A stretch of DNA of 64,000 bases, taken from contig CAMKTN010000003.1 of assembly GCA_946415705.1 (NCBI GenBank), positions 1 to 64,000 on the forward strand, in the 5' to 3' direction. Made by a program: the position numbers and the translations under genes. The stretch is from an uncultured Prevotellaceae bacterium (GTDB lineage Bacteria; Bacteroidota; Bacteroidia; Bacteroidales; Bacteroidaceae). The notes under the pieces were generated by a model, which had not been told where the DNA came from, made no database searches, and saw nothing but the letters and a program-made list of their open reading frames with translations. Below, one piece after another: positions 45,470-56,005 of this stretch (positions are counted from its first letter, which is position 1; each line of letters opens with the position of its first letter).

Positions 45470-47479
45470 TTACATCTTCACCTTGTACAGGGCGAAGGTT
45501 TTAGCGGGAATGGATCCGGGGATAGTGCCGTTGGAGATGGCGGCCTGAGCTTTCGCCGGCTTCACGATCTCGGGCTTGCCGGGCTGGTTTTCGGCATCGT
45601 AGTTGGAGCAGTCGAGGGTCGTCACCTCGGCGGTGGCGGGCAGGGCTGCGAGCTGCTTCTTGGAGAGGCCCGTGATGTTGATCTCGATGGGCTGTGCCGC
45701 GTCGGTCGTATTGATGACCTTCACGATGATCTCGTTCTTCTGCTTATCGATGACAGCGCTGGCAAAGACACCGTCCTCACCTTCGGGCACGGGGTTGGCT
45801 GCGGGCTGGCCGCCGTTGATGCTGATGGTCGTGGGGAGGACATTCGTGCCGGGATTCAGCGAGTAGAGTTGCTGCACGTAGTAGCTGGCGGTGCGGGCGG
45901 TGGAGAGGTTGTCATACCAGATGAGGTCGGGGCGCCACTGCCAGCCCTCGACATGTGAGAACAGTGGGGCGTAGGTGGCCATGTGTACCAGGTCTGCGTT
46001 ACGCTCGATGTTGGTCATGAAGGCAGCCTCGTAGATGCTGGCACCGGCGTGGTTGTACTTCTTGCCCTTGTCGTGGCAGGCCCATTCGCCAGCGAAGACG
46101 CGCGGACCGTCCTTCGTGTAGAACTTACGGTCGGAGTAGCGGTTCATGGAGTTCTTGTACCACTGGATATCGCGGTAGTAGTGCTCATCCACGAGGTCGG
46201 CTTTCAGCTCGCGCATGGCCTTCCAGCCATTGAAGAAGTGGTCGTCCTCGGCGTTGGGGCCGCTGGTGCCGATGATCTTGATTTCGGGGTGTGCCTTGCG
46301 TACTTCGGGGGCGATGATGGCGAGGCGGTCGAAGTAGGGCTTCTCCCACTGCTCGTTGCCGATGCCTAGGAACTTGAGGTTGAAGGGGGCGGGGTGACCC
46401 ATGTCAGCGCGCAACTTGGCCCACTGGTTGGTGGCGGGGTCGCCATTGGCGAAGTCGATGAGGTCGATGCAGTCATCGATGAACTGCTGCAGGCCTTCCT
46501 TCGTGCAGGCAGCGTGGGCGTCGTCACCGTTCTGGAACTGGCAGGCCATGCCCACGTTCAGCACGGGCAGCGGCTCGGCGCCAATCTCCTCGGAGAGCTG
46601 GAAGTACTCGAAGAAGCCGAGGCCGTAGCTCTGGAAGTAGTCGGGGAAGTAGCGCTGCGTAAAGGTGTAGTGCCAGCGGTTCTCGTTGAGCGGACGGTTC
46701 TCGACAGGACCCACGGTCTGCTTCCACTGGTAGCGCGTGGCGAGGTCTGTGCCCTCAACGATACAGCCGCCGGGGAATCGGAACACGCCCGGGTGCAGGT
46801 CTTCGAGCGCCTGTGCCACGTCAATGCGCATACCGTTCTCATGACCCTTATAGGTGTTCACGGGGAAGAGGCTGATGTGTTCCACGTCGGTGGTCACCTT
46901 GCTGTCGCCCCAAATGCGGAGGTGTGCCTTGGCAAAGGTGCGGCGGGGTTTGATGATGGCCGTGTATTTCTTCCATTCGTTGCCCTCGATTTCAACGCCC
47001 GTGTTGCCCAGCTTCTGGTCCTCCTCCATGGTGGCGTTATCGACGAGGTCAATCCAGAGCTTGGACTTGCCGCCGTCCGGCACACGTGCCCAGAGGGAGA
47101 AACGGTAAGCTTCGCCAGCCTTGACGCCGATGCCGAAGAAACCTTGGTTCTCGATCATCGTGTGCTTGTCGCGGTGGCCAGAGGGAGCCATGCGTACATA
47201 ATGCGGGTTGCGCTCAAAGGGACCATCGTCCATGAGCGTCACCTTACCGGAGATGTCCCAGCCGGTGTAGGGATTGGGGAACTCGAAGCTGCGGTTCTTG
47301 ATGAGCTCGGCGTAGAGGCCGCCGTCGGCCGCGTAGTTGATGTCCTCAAAGAAGATACCGTACATCGTGGGCTGAATGGCAGCGCCGGGTTTCTTGGCGT
47401 TGACGGTGATCACTTGTGTCTGTGCTGACAAAGTGGCCATGCACAATTGCAATACTGCAAGAATAAATAACTTTCTCAT
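45470..47479 (-). CDS. Alpha-L-arabinofuranosidase, GH51 family
   Basis: 'PTMYGIFFEDINYAADGGLYAELIKNRSFEFP', 'FRFPGGCIVEGTDLATRYQWK', 'GIGNEQWEKPYF'. Confidence 0.93.
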   Translation of the reverse strand: MRKLFILAVLQLCMATLSAQTQVITVNAKKPGAAIQPTMYGIFFEDINYAADGGLYAELIKNRSFEFPNPYTGWDISGKVTLMDDGPFERNPHYVRMAPSGHRDKHTMIENQGFFGIGVKAGEAYRFSLWARVPDGGKSKLWIDLVDNATMEEDQKLGNTGVEIEGNEWKKYTAIIKPRRTFAKAHLRIWGDSKVTTDVEHISLFPVNTYKGHENGMRIDVAQALEDLHPGVFRFPGGCIVEGTDLATRYQWKQTVGPVENRPLNENRWHYTFTQRYFPDYFQSYGLGFFEYFQLSEEIGAEPLPVLNVGMACQFQNGDDAHAACTKEGLQQFIDDCIDLIDFANGDPATNQWAKLRADMGHPAPFNLKFLGIGNEQWEKPYFDRLAIIAPEVRKAHPEIKIIGTSGPNAEDDHFFNGWKAMRELKADLVDEHYYRDIQWYKNSMNRYSDRKFYTKDGPRVFAGEWACHDKGKKYNHAGASIYEAAFMTNIERNADLVHMATYAPLFSHVEGWQWRPDLIWYDNLSTARTASYYVQQLYSLNPGTNVLPTTISINGGQPAANPVPEGEDGVFASAVIDKQKNEIIVKVINTTDAAQPIEINITGLSKKQLAALPATAEVTTLDCSNYDAENQPGKPEIVKPAKAQAAISNGTIPGSIPAKTFALYKVKM

Positions 47480-47526
47480 ATTCTATAATTTTCAATTATC
47501 AATTTTCAATTCTCAATTCTCAATTC

Positions 47527-49053
47527 TTAAGCAACTTTCTCCAGACGTTTCATCATAGAGAACATGAAGAGGGCGCTGAGGAGGCAGAGGGATGCGAAGA
47601 CGAGCCAGACGGTTGTCAGCGAGAGGTCGCCCCACAGGATACCGCCCACGGAGACGAGAAGGTTGCCGATGGCCGTAGCCACGAACCAACCGCCCATCAT
47701 CATTCCCTTGTATTTCGGGGGTGCCACCTTTGACACGAAGGAGATGCCCATCGGTGAGAGCAACAGTTCGCCAAAGGTGAGTACAAGATATACGGAGATG
47801 AGCCAGTAGGGAGATGCGGGATAGGTGGCTGTGCCGGCCTCGATGGCTGCTTTCTGCTCATTGGGCGTCAGCAGTCCCTGCGATGCGAAGATCATCAGAC
47901 AGAAGGCGATGGCGGCGATAATCATACCGTAGGCAATCTTACGAGGTGCCTTGGGCTCTTTCCCCTTGGCGGCGAGGGCGCTGAAGATGGCCATCGACAC
48001 TGGTGTCAGGGCGACGACATAGAAGGGGTTGAAGTGCTGGAAAATGGGCGCGCTGATGTCCACCGTGCCTGTGGCATGCTGGTACTGATAACCCAAGAAG
48101 CAGCCTGCGGCGGCAACTACGGCGGTGGCAATGCCTTTACCCTTCAGCGTCTTGCTCTGGAAGATGGAGAAGAGACCATAGACGATGAAGATGATGGCCA
48201 CGAGATTCCACACATTGAAGGGCATCGTGTCAACGCCCTCTGCGGTCTTATGCGTGAACTGATTGGCGAAATATGTCAGGGAGAGGCCGTTCTGATGGAA
48301 GGCCATCCAGAAGAAGATGACGACGGCGAAGACCAGAATGAGGGCCGTGATGCGCTGACGTGTCTCCTCGGGAGAGAGTTCCTCTTCGGAAGCTGCATTG
48401 GTGGCGGCGTTCTTTTTCTTCTCGCCCTCAACATGGCGGAAGGTGCTGCGGAACGTGTAGTAGATGGCAATCGAGAGAATCAACGACGCACAGGCTACGG
48501 CAAAAGCGAAGTGATAGCTGTCGGCATGGGAGTAGCCCAGTTCGATCTCAGCCCATTTCATAATCTCCACAGCCGCCGTGGGTGCAAAGAGCGCACCGAT
48601 ATTGATAGCCATATAGAAGAGCGAGAAACCCGCATCGCGGCGGTCAGCAAAGCGAGGCTCATCGTAGAGATTGCCGACCATCACTTGCAGGTTGCCCTTG
48701 AAAAGGCCCGTTCCAAAGCTGATGAGCAGCAAGGCTGCGAACATACCCGCGAACGCTACGGCACCGCTGCCGAGGGGTATGGACAGGAACAGGTAGCCCA
48801 GGAACATGATCATGATGCCAATGGTTACCATGCGCCCGAAGCCAAACTTATCGGCCATGATACCTCCCACCAGCGGAAGGAAATAGACGAGGCCGAGGAA
48901 GACGCCATAGATGATGCCAGATACAGACTCGGTGAGACCGAAGTTCTCACCAAGGAACAGCGCGAAGACGGCGAGCATGGTATAGTAACCGAAGCGCTCG
49001 CCCGTGTTGGCCAGGGCGAGCGCCCAGAGACCTTTGGGTTGGTTTTCGAACAT
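47527..49053 (-). CDS. POT/PTR family peptide MFS transporter
   Basis: Start reset to MFENQPKGLWALALANTGERFGYYTMLAVFALFL; 'FSLFYMAINIGALFAP'. Confidence 0.93.
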   Translation of the reverse strand: MFENQPKGLWALALANTGERFGYYTMLAVFALFLGENFGLTESVSGIIYGVFLGLVYFLPLVGGIMADKFGFGRMVTIGIMIMFLGYLFLSIPLGSGAVAFAGMFAALLLISFGTGLFKGNLQVMVGNLYDEPRFADRRDAGFSLFYMAINIGALFAPTAAVEIMKWAEIELGYSHADSYHFAFAVACASLILSIAIYYTFRSTFRHVEGEKKKNAATNAASEEELSPEETRQRITALILVFAVVIFFWMAFHQNGLSLTYFANQFTHKTAEGVDTMPFNVWNLVAIIFIVYGLFSIFQSKTLKGKGIATAVVAAAGCFLGYQYQHATGTVDISAPIFQHFNPFYVVALTPVSMAIFSALAAKGKEPKAPRKIAYGMIIAAIAFCLMIFASQGLLTPNEQKAAIEAGTATYPASPYWLISVYLVLTFGELLLSPMGISFVSKVAPPKYKGMMMGGWFVATAIGNLLVSVGGILWGDLSLTTVWLVFASLCLLSALFMFSMMKRLEKVA

Positions 49054-49222
49054 AGTTTTTTTGGTATGCGGACACCGCCGCAAGTTAAAGTTTATGGTTT
49101 AGAGTTTATAGTTTAGAGTAAAGTTGAATGTTTTTCGGGGCAAAGATAAGCATAAATCAATAAAATCATCATCTTTGTGTCCTTTTTTCTTGGTTGAAGT
49201 TCATAAAAAGCGACAAAAAGCG

Positions 49223-49230
49223 TACCTTTG
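49223..49230 (+). promoter_or_regulatory. -7 box TACCTTTG upstream of SulP gene
   Basis: TAnnTTTG match. Confidence 0.6.
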
Positions 49231-49251
49231 CAGCCTCAAACAGGCACATTT

Positions 49252-50958
49252 ATGAAGCCAACTATCTTCAGTAGCTTAAAGAACTACGACCGCGAGACGT
49301 TCGTCAAGGATCTGCTGGCGGGTATCATCGTAGGTATCGTAGCCCTGCCGCTGGCCATCGCCTTCGGTATTGCTTCCGGGGTCACACCCGAACAGGGCAT
49401 CATCACTGCCATCGTGGCAGGTTTAATCATCTCGCTCCTCGGCGGTTCGCGCGTACAAATTGGCGGCCCCACGGGAGCGTTCATTGTTATTATAGCCGGT
49501 ATTATCCAGCAGTATGGTATGCAGGGGCTGATGGTGGCTACTATTCTCGCGGGCGCGTTCCTTATATTATTAGGACTGTTCCGCTTGGGGACCATCATCA
49601 AGTATATCCCTTATCCCATTGTCGTGGGTTTTACGAGCGGTATTGCCCTGACCATCTTCACGACACAGGTGAAGGACCTCTTCGGCCTGACCATCGACGG
49701 TGCTGTGCCCGCCGACTTCATCTCCAAGTGGGGGTGTTATGCGCACAACTTCGCCAGTATCGACCTGTGGAGCACCATCGTGGGTGTCGGCTCTGTGCTG
49801 ATCATCGCCTGCTGGCCCTACATGAATAAGGTCAAGTATGTCAACGGTCATCTCTCGGCGCTGAACAAGCTGCCGGGTTCGCTGATTGCGATTATCGTGA
49901 TGACTGTGGGCGTGCTGATTCTCAAGAGCTACGGGCTGGCCGAGAGCGTTGATACCATCGGCGACCGCTTCCGCATCAATGCCGCGTTGCCCTCGCCCGA
50001 GGTTCCGGCGCTGTCGTGGGAGATCATTCGCGGCCTCTTCGCACCGGCCATCACGATCGCCGTGCTTGGTGCCATTGAGTCGCTGCTGTCGGCAACGGTG
50101 GCCGACGGTGTGATCGGCGACCGCCACGACTCGAACCAGGAGCTTATCGCACAGGGCGTGGCCAATATCGTCAGCCCCATCTTCGGCGGTATTCCCGCCA
50201 CGGGAGCCATCGCGCGCACGATGACCAATATCAACAACGGCGGCCGCACGCCAATTGCGGGCATTATCCACGCTGCCGTGCTGCTGCTTATCTTCTTGAT
50301 TCTGATGCCCTACGCGCAGTATATCCCGATGGCCTGTCTGGCGGGTGTGCTGGTGATCGTGAGTTATAATATGAGCGGCTGGCGCACATTCCGTCAGTTG
50401 CTGAAGAACCCCAAGTCGGACATCTCCGTGCTGCTGATTACGTTCTTCCTCACGGTCATCTTCGATCTCACGGTTGCCATTGAAGTCGGTCTGATGCTGG
50501 CATGTCTGCTTTGCATGCGCCGCATGGCTGAGACCACGCAGGTCAGCGTCCTCACCGATGAGATTGACCCCGCAGAGGAAGTCGATTTCGAGGCTACGAA
50601 CCTTGAGCACTTCAAGATTCCCGATGGCTGTGAGGTCTATGAGATCAACGGTCCCTTCTTCTTCGGTATCGCCAACCGCTTCGAGGAGATCATGGGGCGT
50701 ATGCCTCATCGCCCGAAGGTGCGCATTATCCGTATGCGTAAGGTGCCCTTTGTCGATAGCACGGGTATGCACAACCTGGAGAACCTCATTCAGATGTCTC
50801 GCCAGGAGGGCATTCATGTCATCCTCTCCGGTGTCAATCCCAAGGTACACGAAGTGCTGATGCACAACGACTTCGGCACCATCGTGGGCGAGGAGAATAT
50901 CCAGCCCCATATCAATCTGGCCCTGCAGCGTGCCCGCGAAGTACTGGGTGTCAGTTGA
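49252..50958 (+). CDS. SulP family inorganic anion transporter with STAS domain
   Basis: 'VALPLAIAFGIASGVTPEQGIITAIVAG', 'VPFVDSTGMHNLENLI'. Confidence 0.95.
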   Translation: MKPTIFSSLKNYDRETFVKDLLAGIIVGIVALPLAIAFGIASGVTPEQGIITAIVAGLIISLLGGSRVQIGGPTGAFIVIIAGIIQQYGMQGLMVATILAGAFLILLGLFRLGTIIKYIPYPIVVGFTSGIALTIFTTQVKDLFGLTIDGAVPADFISKWGCYAHNFASIDLWSTIVGVGSVLIIACWPYMNKVKYVNGHLSALNKLPGSLIAIIVMTVGVLILKSYGLAESVDTIGDRFRINAALPSPEVPALSWEIIRGLFAPAITIAVLGAIESLLSATVADGVIGDRHDSNQELIAQGVANIVSPIFGGIPATGAIARTMTNINNGGRTPIAGIIHAAVLLLIFLILMPYAQYIPMACLAGVLVIVSYNMSGWRTFRQLLKNPKSDISVLLITFFLTVIFDLTVAIEVGLMLACLLCMRRMAETTQVSVLTDEIDPAEEVDFEATNLEHFKIPDGCEVYEINGPFFFGIANRFEEIMGRMPHRPKVRIIRMRKVPFVDSTGMHNLENLIQMSRQEGIHVILSGVNPKVHEVLMHNDFGTIVGEENIQPHINLALQRAREVLGVS

Positions 50959-51072
50959 TAATGGACAGAGGACAATGGACAATTGACAAAGAAAATTTCC
51001 GTGTCTTTCCATTTCTTTCCGTGTTTTCCGTAATATATTAAACTCTCAATTTTCAATTCTCAATTATAAAGA

Positions 51073-52521
51073 ATGGGCGGTTTTTTCGGAACAATAGCTA
51101 CGCGTCCTGTCATCACAGACCTCTTCTATGGCACGGACTACAACAGCCACCTCGGCACGAAGCGCGGCGGTCTCGCTACGTATTCTGAGGAGAAAGGCTT
51201 CTTCCGCAGTATTCACAATCTCGAGAGCAACTATTTCCGTTCGCGTTTTGAGAAGGAACTCACGCGCTTCGAGGGTAACAGCGGCATCGGTGTCATTTCC
51301 GACACAGACCCGCAGCCCATCATGGTGAACTCCCACCTGGGTAAGATGGCCGTGGTCACCGTGGGCAAGGTCAACAACCTCGAGGAACTCACGAGCGAGC
51401 TGTTGGCCAGCGGCGACCATTTCTCCGAGATGTCCAGCGGCAAGACCAACCCCACGGAACTCATCACGCTGCTCATAGCCCGTGGCAAGAGCTTTGTCGA
51501 TGGCATTGAGAATGTATATAACAAGGTGAAGGGTTCGTGCTCCATGCTCATTCTCACCGAGAACGGTATCATCGCAGCCCGTGACCATCTGGGACGCACA
51601 CCTATTATCATCGGTAAGAAAGATGGTGCCTGGGCCGCCACCAGCGAGAGCAGCAGCTTCCCTAACCTGGATTTCGAGATTGAGTACTATTTAGGTCCGG
51701 GTGAGATCATTTGCCTCACGGCCGACGGCATGGAACGCCTGCGCGAGCCCGAAGAGGAGATGCAGGTCTGCTCGTTCCTGTGGGTTTATTACGGTTTCCC
51801 CACGTCCAGCTACGAGGGCCGCAACGTAGAGGCTATGCGCCATACCTGCGGTGTGCTGATGGGCGAAACGGACAAGACCGAGGTGGATATCGTCAGCGGT
51901 ATTCCCGACTCCGGCGTTGGCATGGCGACCGGCTATGCCGAGGGTATCGGCAAACCCTATCGCCGTGCGGTCAGCAAATACACGCCCACATGGCCGCGTT
52001 CCTTCATGCCGGGCAACCAGTTGACACGTAACCTGGTGGCGAAGATGAAGCTGATTCCCAACCGCGATGCCCTGGTCGGCCAGCGCTGTCTGTTCTGCGA
52101 CGACAGCATTGTGCGCGGCACGCAGTTGCGCGATAATGTCAAGGGGCTCTTTGAGTTGGGCGCCAAGGAGGTGCACATGCGCATCGCCTGTCCACCTCTC
52201 ATCTATGGCTGTCCCTTCATCAACTTCTCGGCCTCGAAAAGTGATATGGAGCTGTTGACGCGACAGGTGATTCACGATCTGGAAAACGACCGCGACAAGA
52301 TGCCAGGTGGCATTGGCGGCGAGGGCTCCACGCCCAATGAGATCCTGCAGGAGTATGCCCGCACAGGCTCTGAGAAGTACCGTGCGATGGTCGAAGAGAT
52401 GGGGCGTCGCTTGGGGCTCACAACCCTACAGTTCAACACCCTTGAGATTCTGGTGAAAGCCATCGGGTTGCCCAAGTGTAAGGTCTGCACGCATTGTTTC
52501 GATGGCAGCAGCTACTGTTGA
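51073..52521 (+). CDS. purF: Amidophosphoribosyltransferase (PurF family)
   Basis: 'YNSHLGTKRGGLATYSEEKGF', 'SGIPDSGVGMATGYAEGIGKPYRRAVSKY', 'RCLFCDDSIVRGTQLRDNV'. Confidence 0.88.
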   Translation: MGGFFGTIATRPVITDLFYGTDYNSHLGTKRGGLATYSEEKGFFRSIHNLESNYFRSRFEKELTRFEGNSGIGVISDTDPQPIMVNSHLGKMAVVTVGKVNNLEELTSELLASGDHFSEMSSGKTNPTELITLLIARGKSFVDGIENVYNKVKGSCSMLILTENGIIAARDHLGRTPIIIGKKDGAWAATSESSSFPNLDFEIEYYLGPGEIICLTADGMERLREPEEEMQVCSFLWVYYGFPTSSYEGRNVEAMRHTCGVLMGETDKTEVDIVSGIPDSGVGMATGYAEGIGKPYRRAVSKYTPTWPRSFMPGNQLTRNLVAKMKLIPNRDALVGQRCLFCDDSIVRGTQLRDNVKGLFELGAKEVHMRIACPPLIYGCPFINFSASKSDMELLTRQVIHDLENDRDKMPGGIGGEGSTPNEILQEYARTGSEKYRAMVEEMGRRLGLTTLQFNTLEILVKAIGLPKCKVCTHCFDGSSYC

Positions 52522-52527
52522 TGGGCG

Positions 52528-54525
52528 TCACCATTTCAGGCGCAGCAGCAGTTGAACGTCCGGTTTCCAGGACGTGCTGATGCGCAGGATGCCAGAAGAT
52601 ATTTCACTATGGTCGGTGTAATGCGTTACACCGACTTTTGTTTGCAGCTCATATCGTTTATTCGTCGTTCGCCAGCGTAGCGTGGCCGCGAGGCGCTGGC
52701 CTTTGCCGTAGAGCTGTGCCATCCCGAAGGTCCGGTAGAGAGAAGGTTCGTAGATATACAGGCGGCTGTCGTAGTCGTCGGTGTGAAACCATACGAACAT
52801 CAGTGATGCGCGCAGGCGCTGTTCCGCGCTCTCGTAGTTGACCTGCGGCGCCAGGGCGAAGCCATTGGACGAAGCATGCTCACTGGTGGCTCGCGGCGCG
52901 TCGGGCTCGTGGTAGCGGTGCATGAAGGCCGAGAGGGCGGCGTTCCAGTGTGTGTTGAATTTGTAGGTATAGGAGGCGCGCAGCTGGTGGCTGTAATGGC
53001 GGCGGTCACTCGCCTCCTTGCTCTTGACGCGATAGCGCAGGCGCAGCTGGTAGTGGCTGCGGGGTTGCCAGATCGTCTGTAGGATTGCTTCCCAACCGGT
53101 GGAATAGCGGCTCATGGTGTAGCGTGGCCATGGGGAGTAGAAGTAATCGAAGAGGGCCAGCAGGGCGAAGGGGCCGAGGCGGCTGGCATCGAATTGCAGG
53201 GTGATGCCGCTTTCGTTTTGTACTTGGCTGTTCTCGCCGATGGCGGAGGCGTAAGGCGAGTAGTAACCTGTGGCGTAATAACGTTGGATGACGGACAGCT
53301 GTGTGTTGGCATTGAAGCGCCAGGCGGCTTTGTTCAGCGTGGCCCAACCGCCTCCGCGGTTGTCGAAGCTGTGAGCTGTCTCGCCCCGTATGAGCAGGCG
53401 GTTGTGTTGGTAGCCGTAGTCTGCGGAAACAGCCCCGAACAGATAGCCTTCGGGGTAGATCTGCCGATAGAGGGCGCTGTTCTGACGGAACTGATGGTCG
53501 TAGTACTGGAACATACCGGTGATGCCCGCGTGCCACTCTTTGTGCTTCCATTGGGCGTGCAGCGCGGTGGTCTGGCTAAGGAGCGTATGGCGGTGGCCCC
53601 ACTCGCTGTCCGTGCGGTGCAGCCCCGTCGTGTTGATGCTGCTGACGCTATTGTCTTTGTTCACGGTAGCGTCCAAGGAACGGATGGAATAGAAGGCCGT
53701 CACCTCCCACTGGCGGCCGAAGGCCAGCGTGCCAGCCACCCCTCGCATAAAGGAGACCTCGTCCGTGGAGCGATGAGGCCGTATGCCCCCGAGGGTGCGC
53801 CAAAGGCTTGTGGAGGCTTTGCCGTACTGCAGGCCGTTGTTGATGACGAGTCCCTCGCCGAAGCCCGCCTTGAAATCGCCTACTAACAAGCGCTTCATCA
53901 CACCGATGTCTTTCAGCATCGCGTGGCCGCCGTAGCTATCCCAGAAGGGCGATTGCTTGGTGAAGATTGGCTCGCCGGCATCCTTCTCCAACCTCAGCCC
54001 GGCATCCAGGCGGCGCCCCTGTTGCCATGTGAAGCGGAGCTGATGAGCGATGCCCCGTGCCCAGGGCCAGCCTTCCCGTTGGTAGCAGGGGATGTCCATG
54101 CGCGTGGAGAGCTCTTCTTGGGCCCCTTTCCATTTATTCACAGGTGTCTTGGCGGGGATGGGACCGGCATAGACGAAGAACTTCAGCCATTCCCGTTCGC
54201 GATAGTCCAGCCTGGTGATGAGGCGCAGCTCTCCCAGCGTGCGCATGGCACCATGAAGGGCGATATAATCCACGATGCCCTCTACGGTTTTCTCATCCAG
54301 GAAGGGCAGGCGTAGCAAGTCTTCGAAATCGGCCGTGTTGATGTTGAGGGGATGCTCATGGAGCTCATTCAGCAGCTCCATCTGCTCCAACCATCGTTCC
54401 CCGTCGCCATCGGCATATTCCTCGGTCATCTCTTGCATAAACTCCTCCCATGAGACCGTTTCCTGTGCCAGCACAAGCGTGGAAGCCGTCCATCCGACAA
54501 CAAAGAGAAGAGTTCTCGCGTTCAC
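52528..54525 (-). CDS. Helix-hairpin-helix domain protein with long beta-rich C-terminal region
   Basis: 'EHPLNINTADFEDLLRLPFLDEKTVEGIVDYIALHG' HhH motif. Confidence 0.78.
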   Translation of the reverse strand: MNARTLLFVVGWTASTLVLAQETVSWEEFMQEMTEEYADGDGERWLEQMELLNELHEHPLNINTADFEDLLRLPFLDEKTVEGIVDYIALHGAMRTLGELRLITRLDYREREWLKFFVYAGPIPAKTPVNKWKGAQEELSTRMDIPCYQREGWPWARGIAHQLRFTWQQGRRLDAGLRLEKDAGEPIFTKQSPFWDSYGGHAMLKDIGVMKRLLVGDFKAGFGEGLVINNGLQYGKASTSLWRTLGGIRPHRSTDEVSFMRGVAGTLAFGRQWEVTAFYSIRSLDATVNKDNSVSSINTTGLHRTDSEWGHRHTLLSQTTALHAQWKHKEWHAGITGMFQYYDHQFRQNSALYRQIYPEGYLFGAVSADYGYQHNRLLIRGETAHSFDNRGGGWATLNKAAWRFNANTQLSVIQRYYATGYYSPYASAIGENSQVQNESGITLQFDASRLGPFALLALFDYFYSPWPRYTMSRYSTGWEAILQTIWQPRSHYQLRLRYRVKSKEASDRRHYSHQLRASYTYKFNTHWNAALSAFMHRYHEPDAPRATSEHASSNGFALAPQVNYESAEQRLRASLMFVWFHTDDYDSRLYIYEPSLYRTFGMAQLYGKGQRLAATLRWRTTNKRYELQTKVGVTHYTDHSEISSGILRISTSWKPDVQLLLRLKW

Positions 54526-54528
54526 CCT

Positions 54529-54936
54529 TTACTGCTGGTTGAGAACTTTGGCAAAAGCCTCATCGTAGGGTGATGTGCGGGCGAGCTGGCCTTGGTAGAG
54601 GCACACGAGCGATATCTCGCCGCGGAACGCCAGTTGCATGTCCGCCTCGCGGTAGATAGCTTGATGAAAGACGTATTTCACGCCGTCCTTCTCCAGCGCC
54701 AGACGCGACACAAAGCGGTCATCGCAGCGCAGCGGGGTCTTGAAGTCCAGTTTCATACGCGCCACGACCGCGTCGTAACCCTGTTCGTGGAGCTGGGCAA
54801 AGCTCACGCCGATGGAGCGCAGGAACAGGTGGCGTGTGTGCTCAGCATAATGCAGGTAGTTGGCGTTGTTGACAATGCCTTCAATGTCGCACTCGTAGTC
54901 GCGAACTTCCATCGTTGTTTCGAAAATGTATTCCAT
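54529..54936 (-). CDS. Acyl-CoA thioesterase (hotdog, 4-HBT-like)
   Basis: 'VRDYECDIEGIVNNANYLHYAEHTRHLFL'. Confidence 0.9.
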   Translation of the reverse strand: MEYIFETTMEVRDYECDIEGIVNNANYLHYAEHTRHLFLRSIGVSFAQLHEQGYDAVVARMKLDFKTPLRCDDRFVSRLALEKDGVKYVFHQAIYREADMQLAFRGEISLVCLYQGQLARTSPYDEAFAKVLNQQ

Positions 54937-55096
54937 CGGAGAGAGTTGAGAATTGAAAATTGAAAATTGATGGTTGACAGCGCAAAGATAGGCCTAAAAG
55001 TTGAAAATTGAAAATGGAATGTTGAAAAAGCTATAAAAATATGCCGCAAAATGTAAAATCCTTCCTTGTGAAACGCCAAACATTAAACAAAATCCT

Positions 55097-55104
55097 TATC
55101 TTTG
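55097..55104 (+). promoter_or_regulatory. -7 box TATCTTTG upstream of AAA/DUF4435 pair
   Basis: TAnnTTTG match. Confidence 0.55.
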
Positions 55105-55186
55105 TCCGCGATAAGAACCCTTAACTGTCAACTCTCAATACTCAATTTTCAATTTTCAATTCTCAATTCTCAATTCACGACTATAT

Positions 55187-56005
55187 ATGACTGGCAATTA
55201 TATCAAACGTATCGAGATCGATTCCTTGTGGCGCGGCGTTCGGCATATCGTCTGGAACTTGAAGCCGGGCGTGAACGTCCTCAGCGGTATCAATGGGGTG
55301 GGGAAGAGCACCATCTTGCGTAAGACCATCCTCCGCCTGGCACAGGGTAAGGAAGAGCTGGAGCGCGACTACTCGGACTTGGGCGTGCATCTCACCTTCT
55401 CGCCCGAGGAGGCCGATTGTGTGCGCTTCGACGTCATTCGTGGCGTGGACCGTCCGCTGGTGAGTGCAGACATCCTCGGGAAGGTCGTGGAGGCACGCCT
55501 CACGACAGAACTCGATTGGCAGCTCTATCAGTTGCAGCGCCGCTACCTGGACTACCAGGTGAACCAGAGCAACCGCATCGTGACGCTCTTCACGTCTGCC
55601 GACCCCGAGGCGCAGCAGAAGGCAGCCGCCATCGCCGGTGAGAAGGAGCATTTCCAGGACCTCGTGGATGAGCTCTTCGAGGCCACAGGGAAGCATATCG
55701 ACCGTTCCAGCAACGAGATCTTCTTCCACCAGCTCGATGAGCGCCTGACGCCTTACCTCCTCTCTTCAGGCGAGAAACAGATGCTGATTATCCTGCTCAC
55801 CGTCCTCGTGGAGAATCGCGAGCCGTATGTTCTCCTGATGGACGAACCGGAGATCAGCCTCCATGTGGAATGGCAGCAGCGTCTCCTGGAACTCATCCTG
55901 GACTTGAACCCCAACGTTCAGATCATCCTCACGACCCACTCGCCCGCGGTCATCATGAGCGGCTGGGCCGACCGTGTTACCGATGTAGAAGATATCATCG
56001 TTTGA
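55187..56005 (+). CDS. AAA/ABC-type ATPase (SMC/OLD-like, compact)
   Basis: Walker A 'GINGVGKSTILRK', signature 'YLLSSGEKQMLII', Walker B 'YVLLMDEPEISLH', 'ILTTHSP'. Confidence 0.92.
   Translation: MTGNYIKRIEIDSLWRGVRHIVWNLKPGVNVLSGINGVGKSTILRKTILRLAQGKEELERDYSDLGVHLTFSPEEADCVRFDVIRGVDRPLVSADILGKVVEARLTTELDWQLYQLQRRYLDYQVNQSNRIVTLFTSADPEAQQKAAAIAGEKEHFQDLVDELFEATGKHIDRSSNEIFFHQLDERLTPYLLSSGEKQMLIILLTVLVENREPYVLLMDEPEISLHVEWQQRLLELILDLNPNVQIILTTHSPAVIMSGWADRVTDVEDIIV

Noticed and set aside
46394-47428. 344-aa ORF antisense to GH51 gene
   Set aside because: Overlaps conserved GH51 motifs; no independent support.
49570-51012. 480-aa ORF antisense to SulP transporter gene
   Set aside because: His/Asp/Arg-rich shadow ORF; the sense strand encodes a clear SulP-STAS protein.
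55870-56001. ATG at 55870 as start of DUF4435 protein
   Set aside because: It would overlap the ATPase Walker B/C-terminal coding by over 130 nt in another frame; TTG starts at the junction are more plausible.
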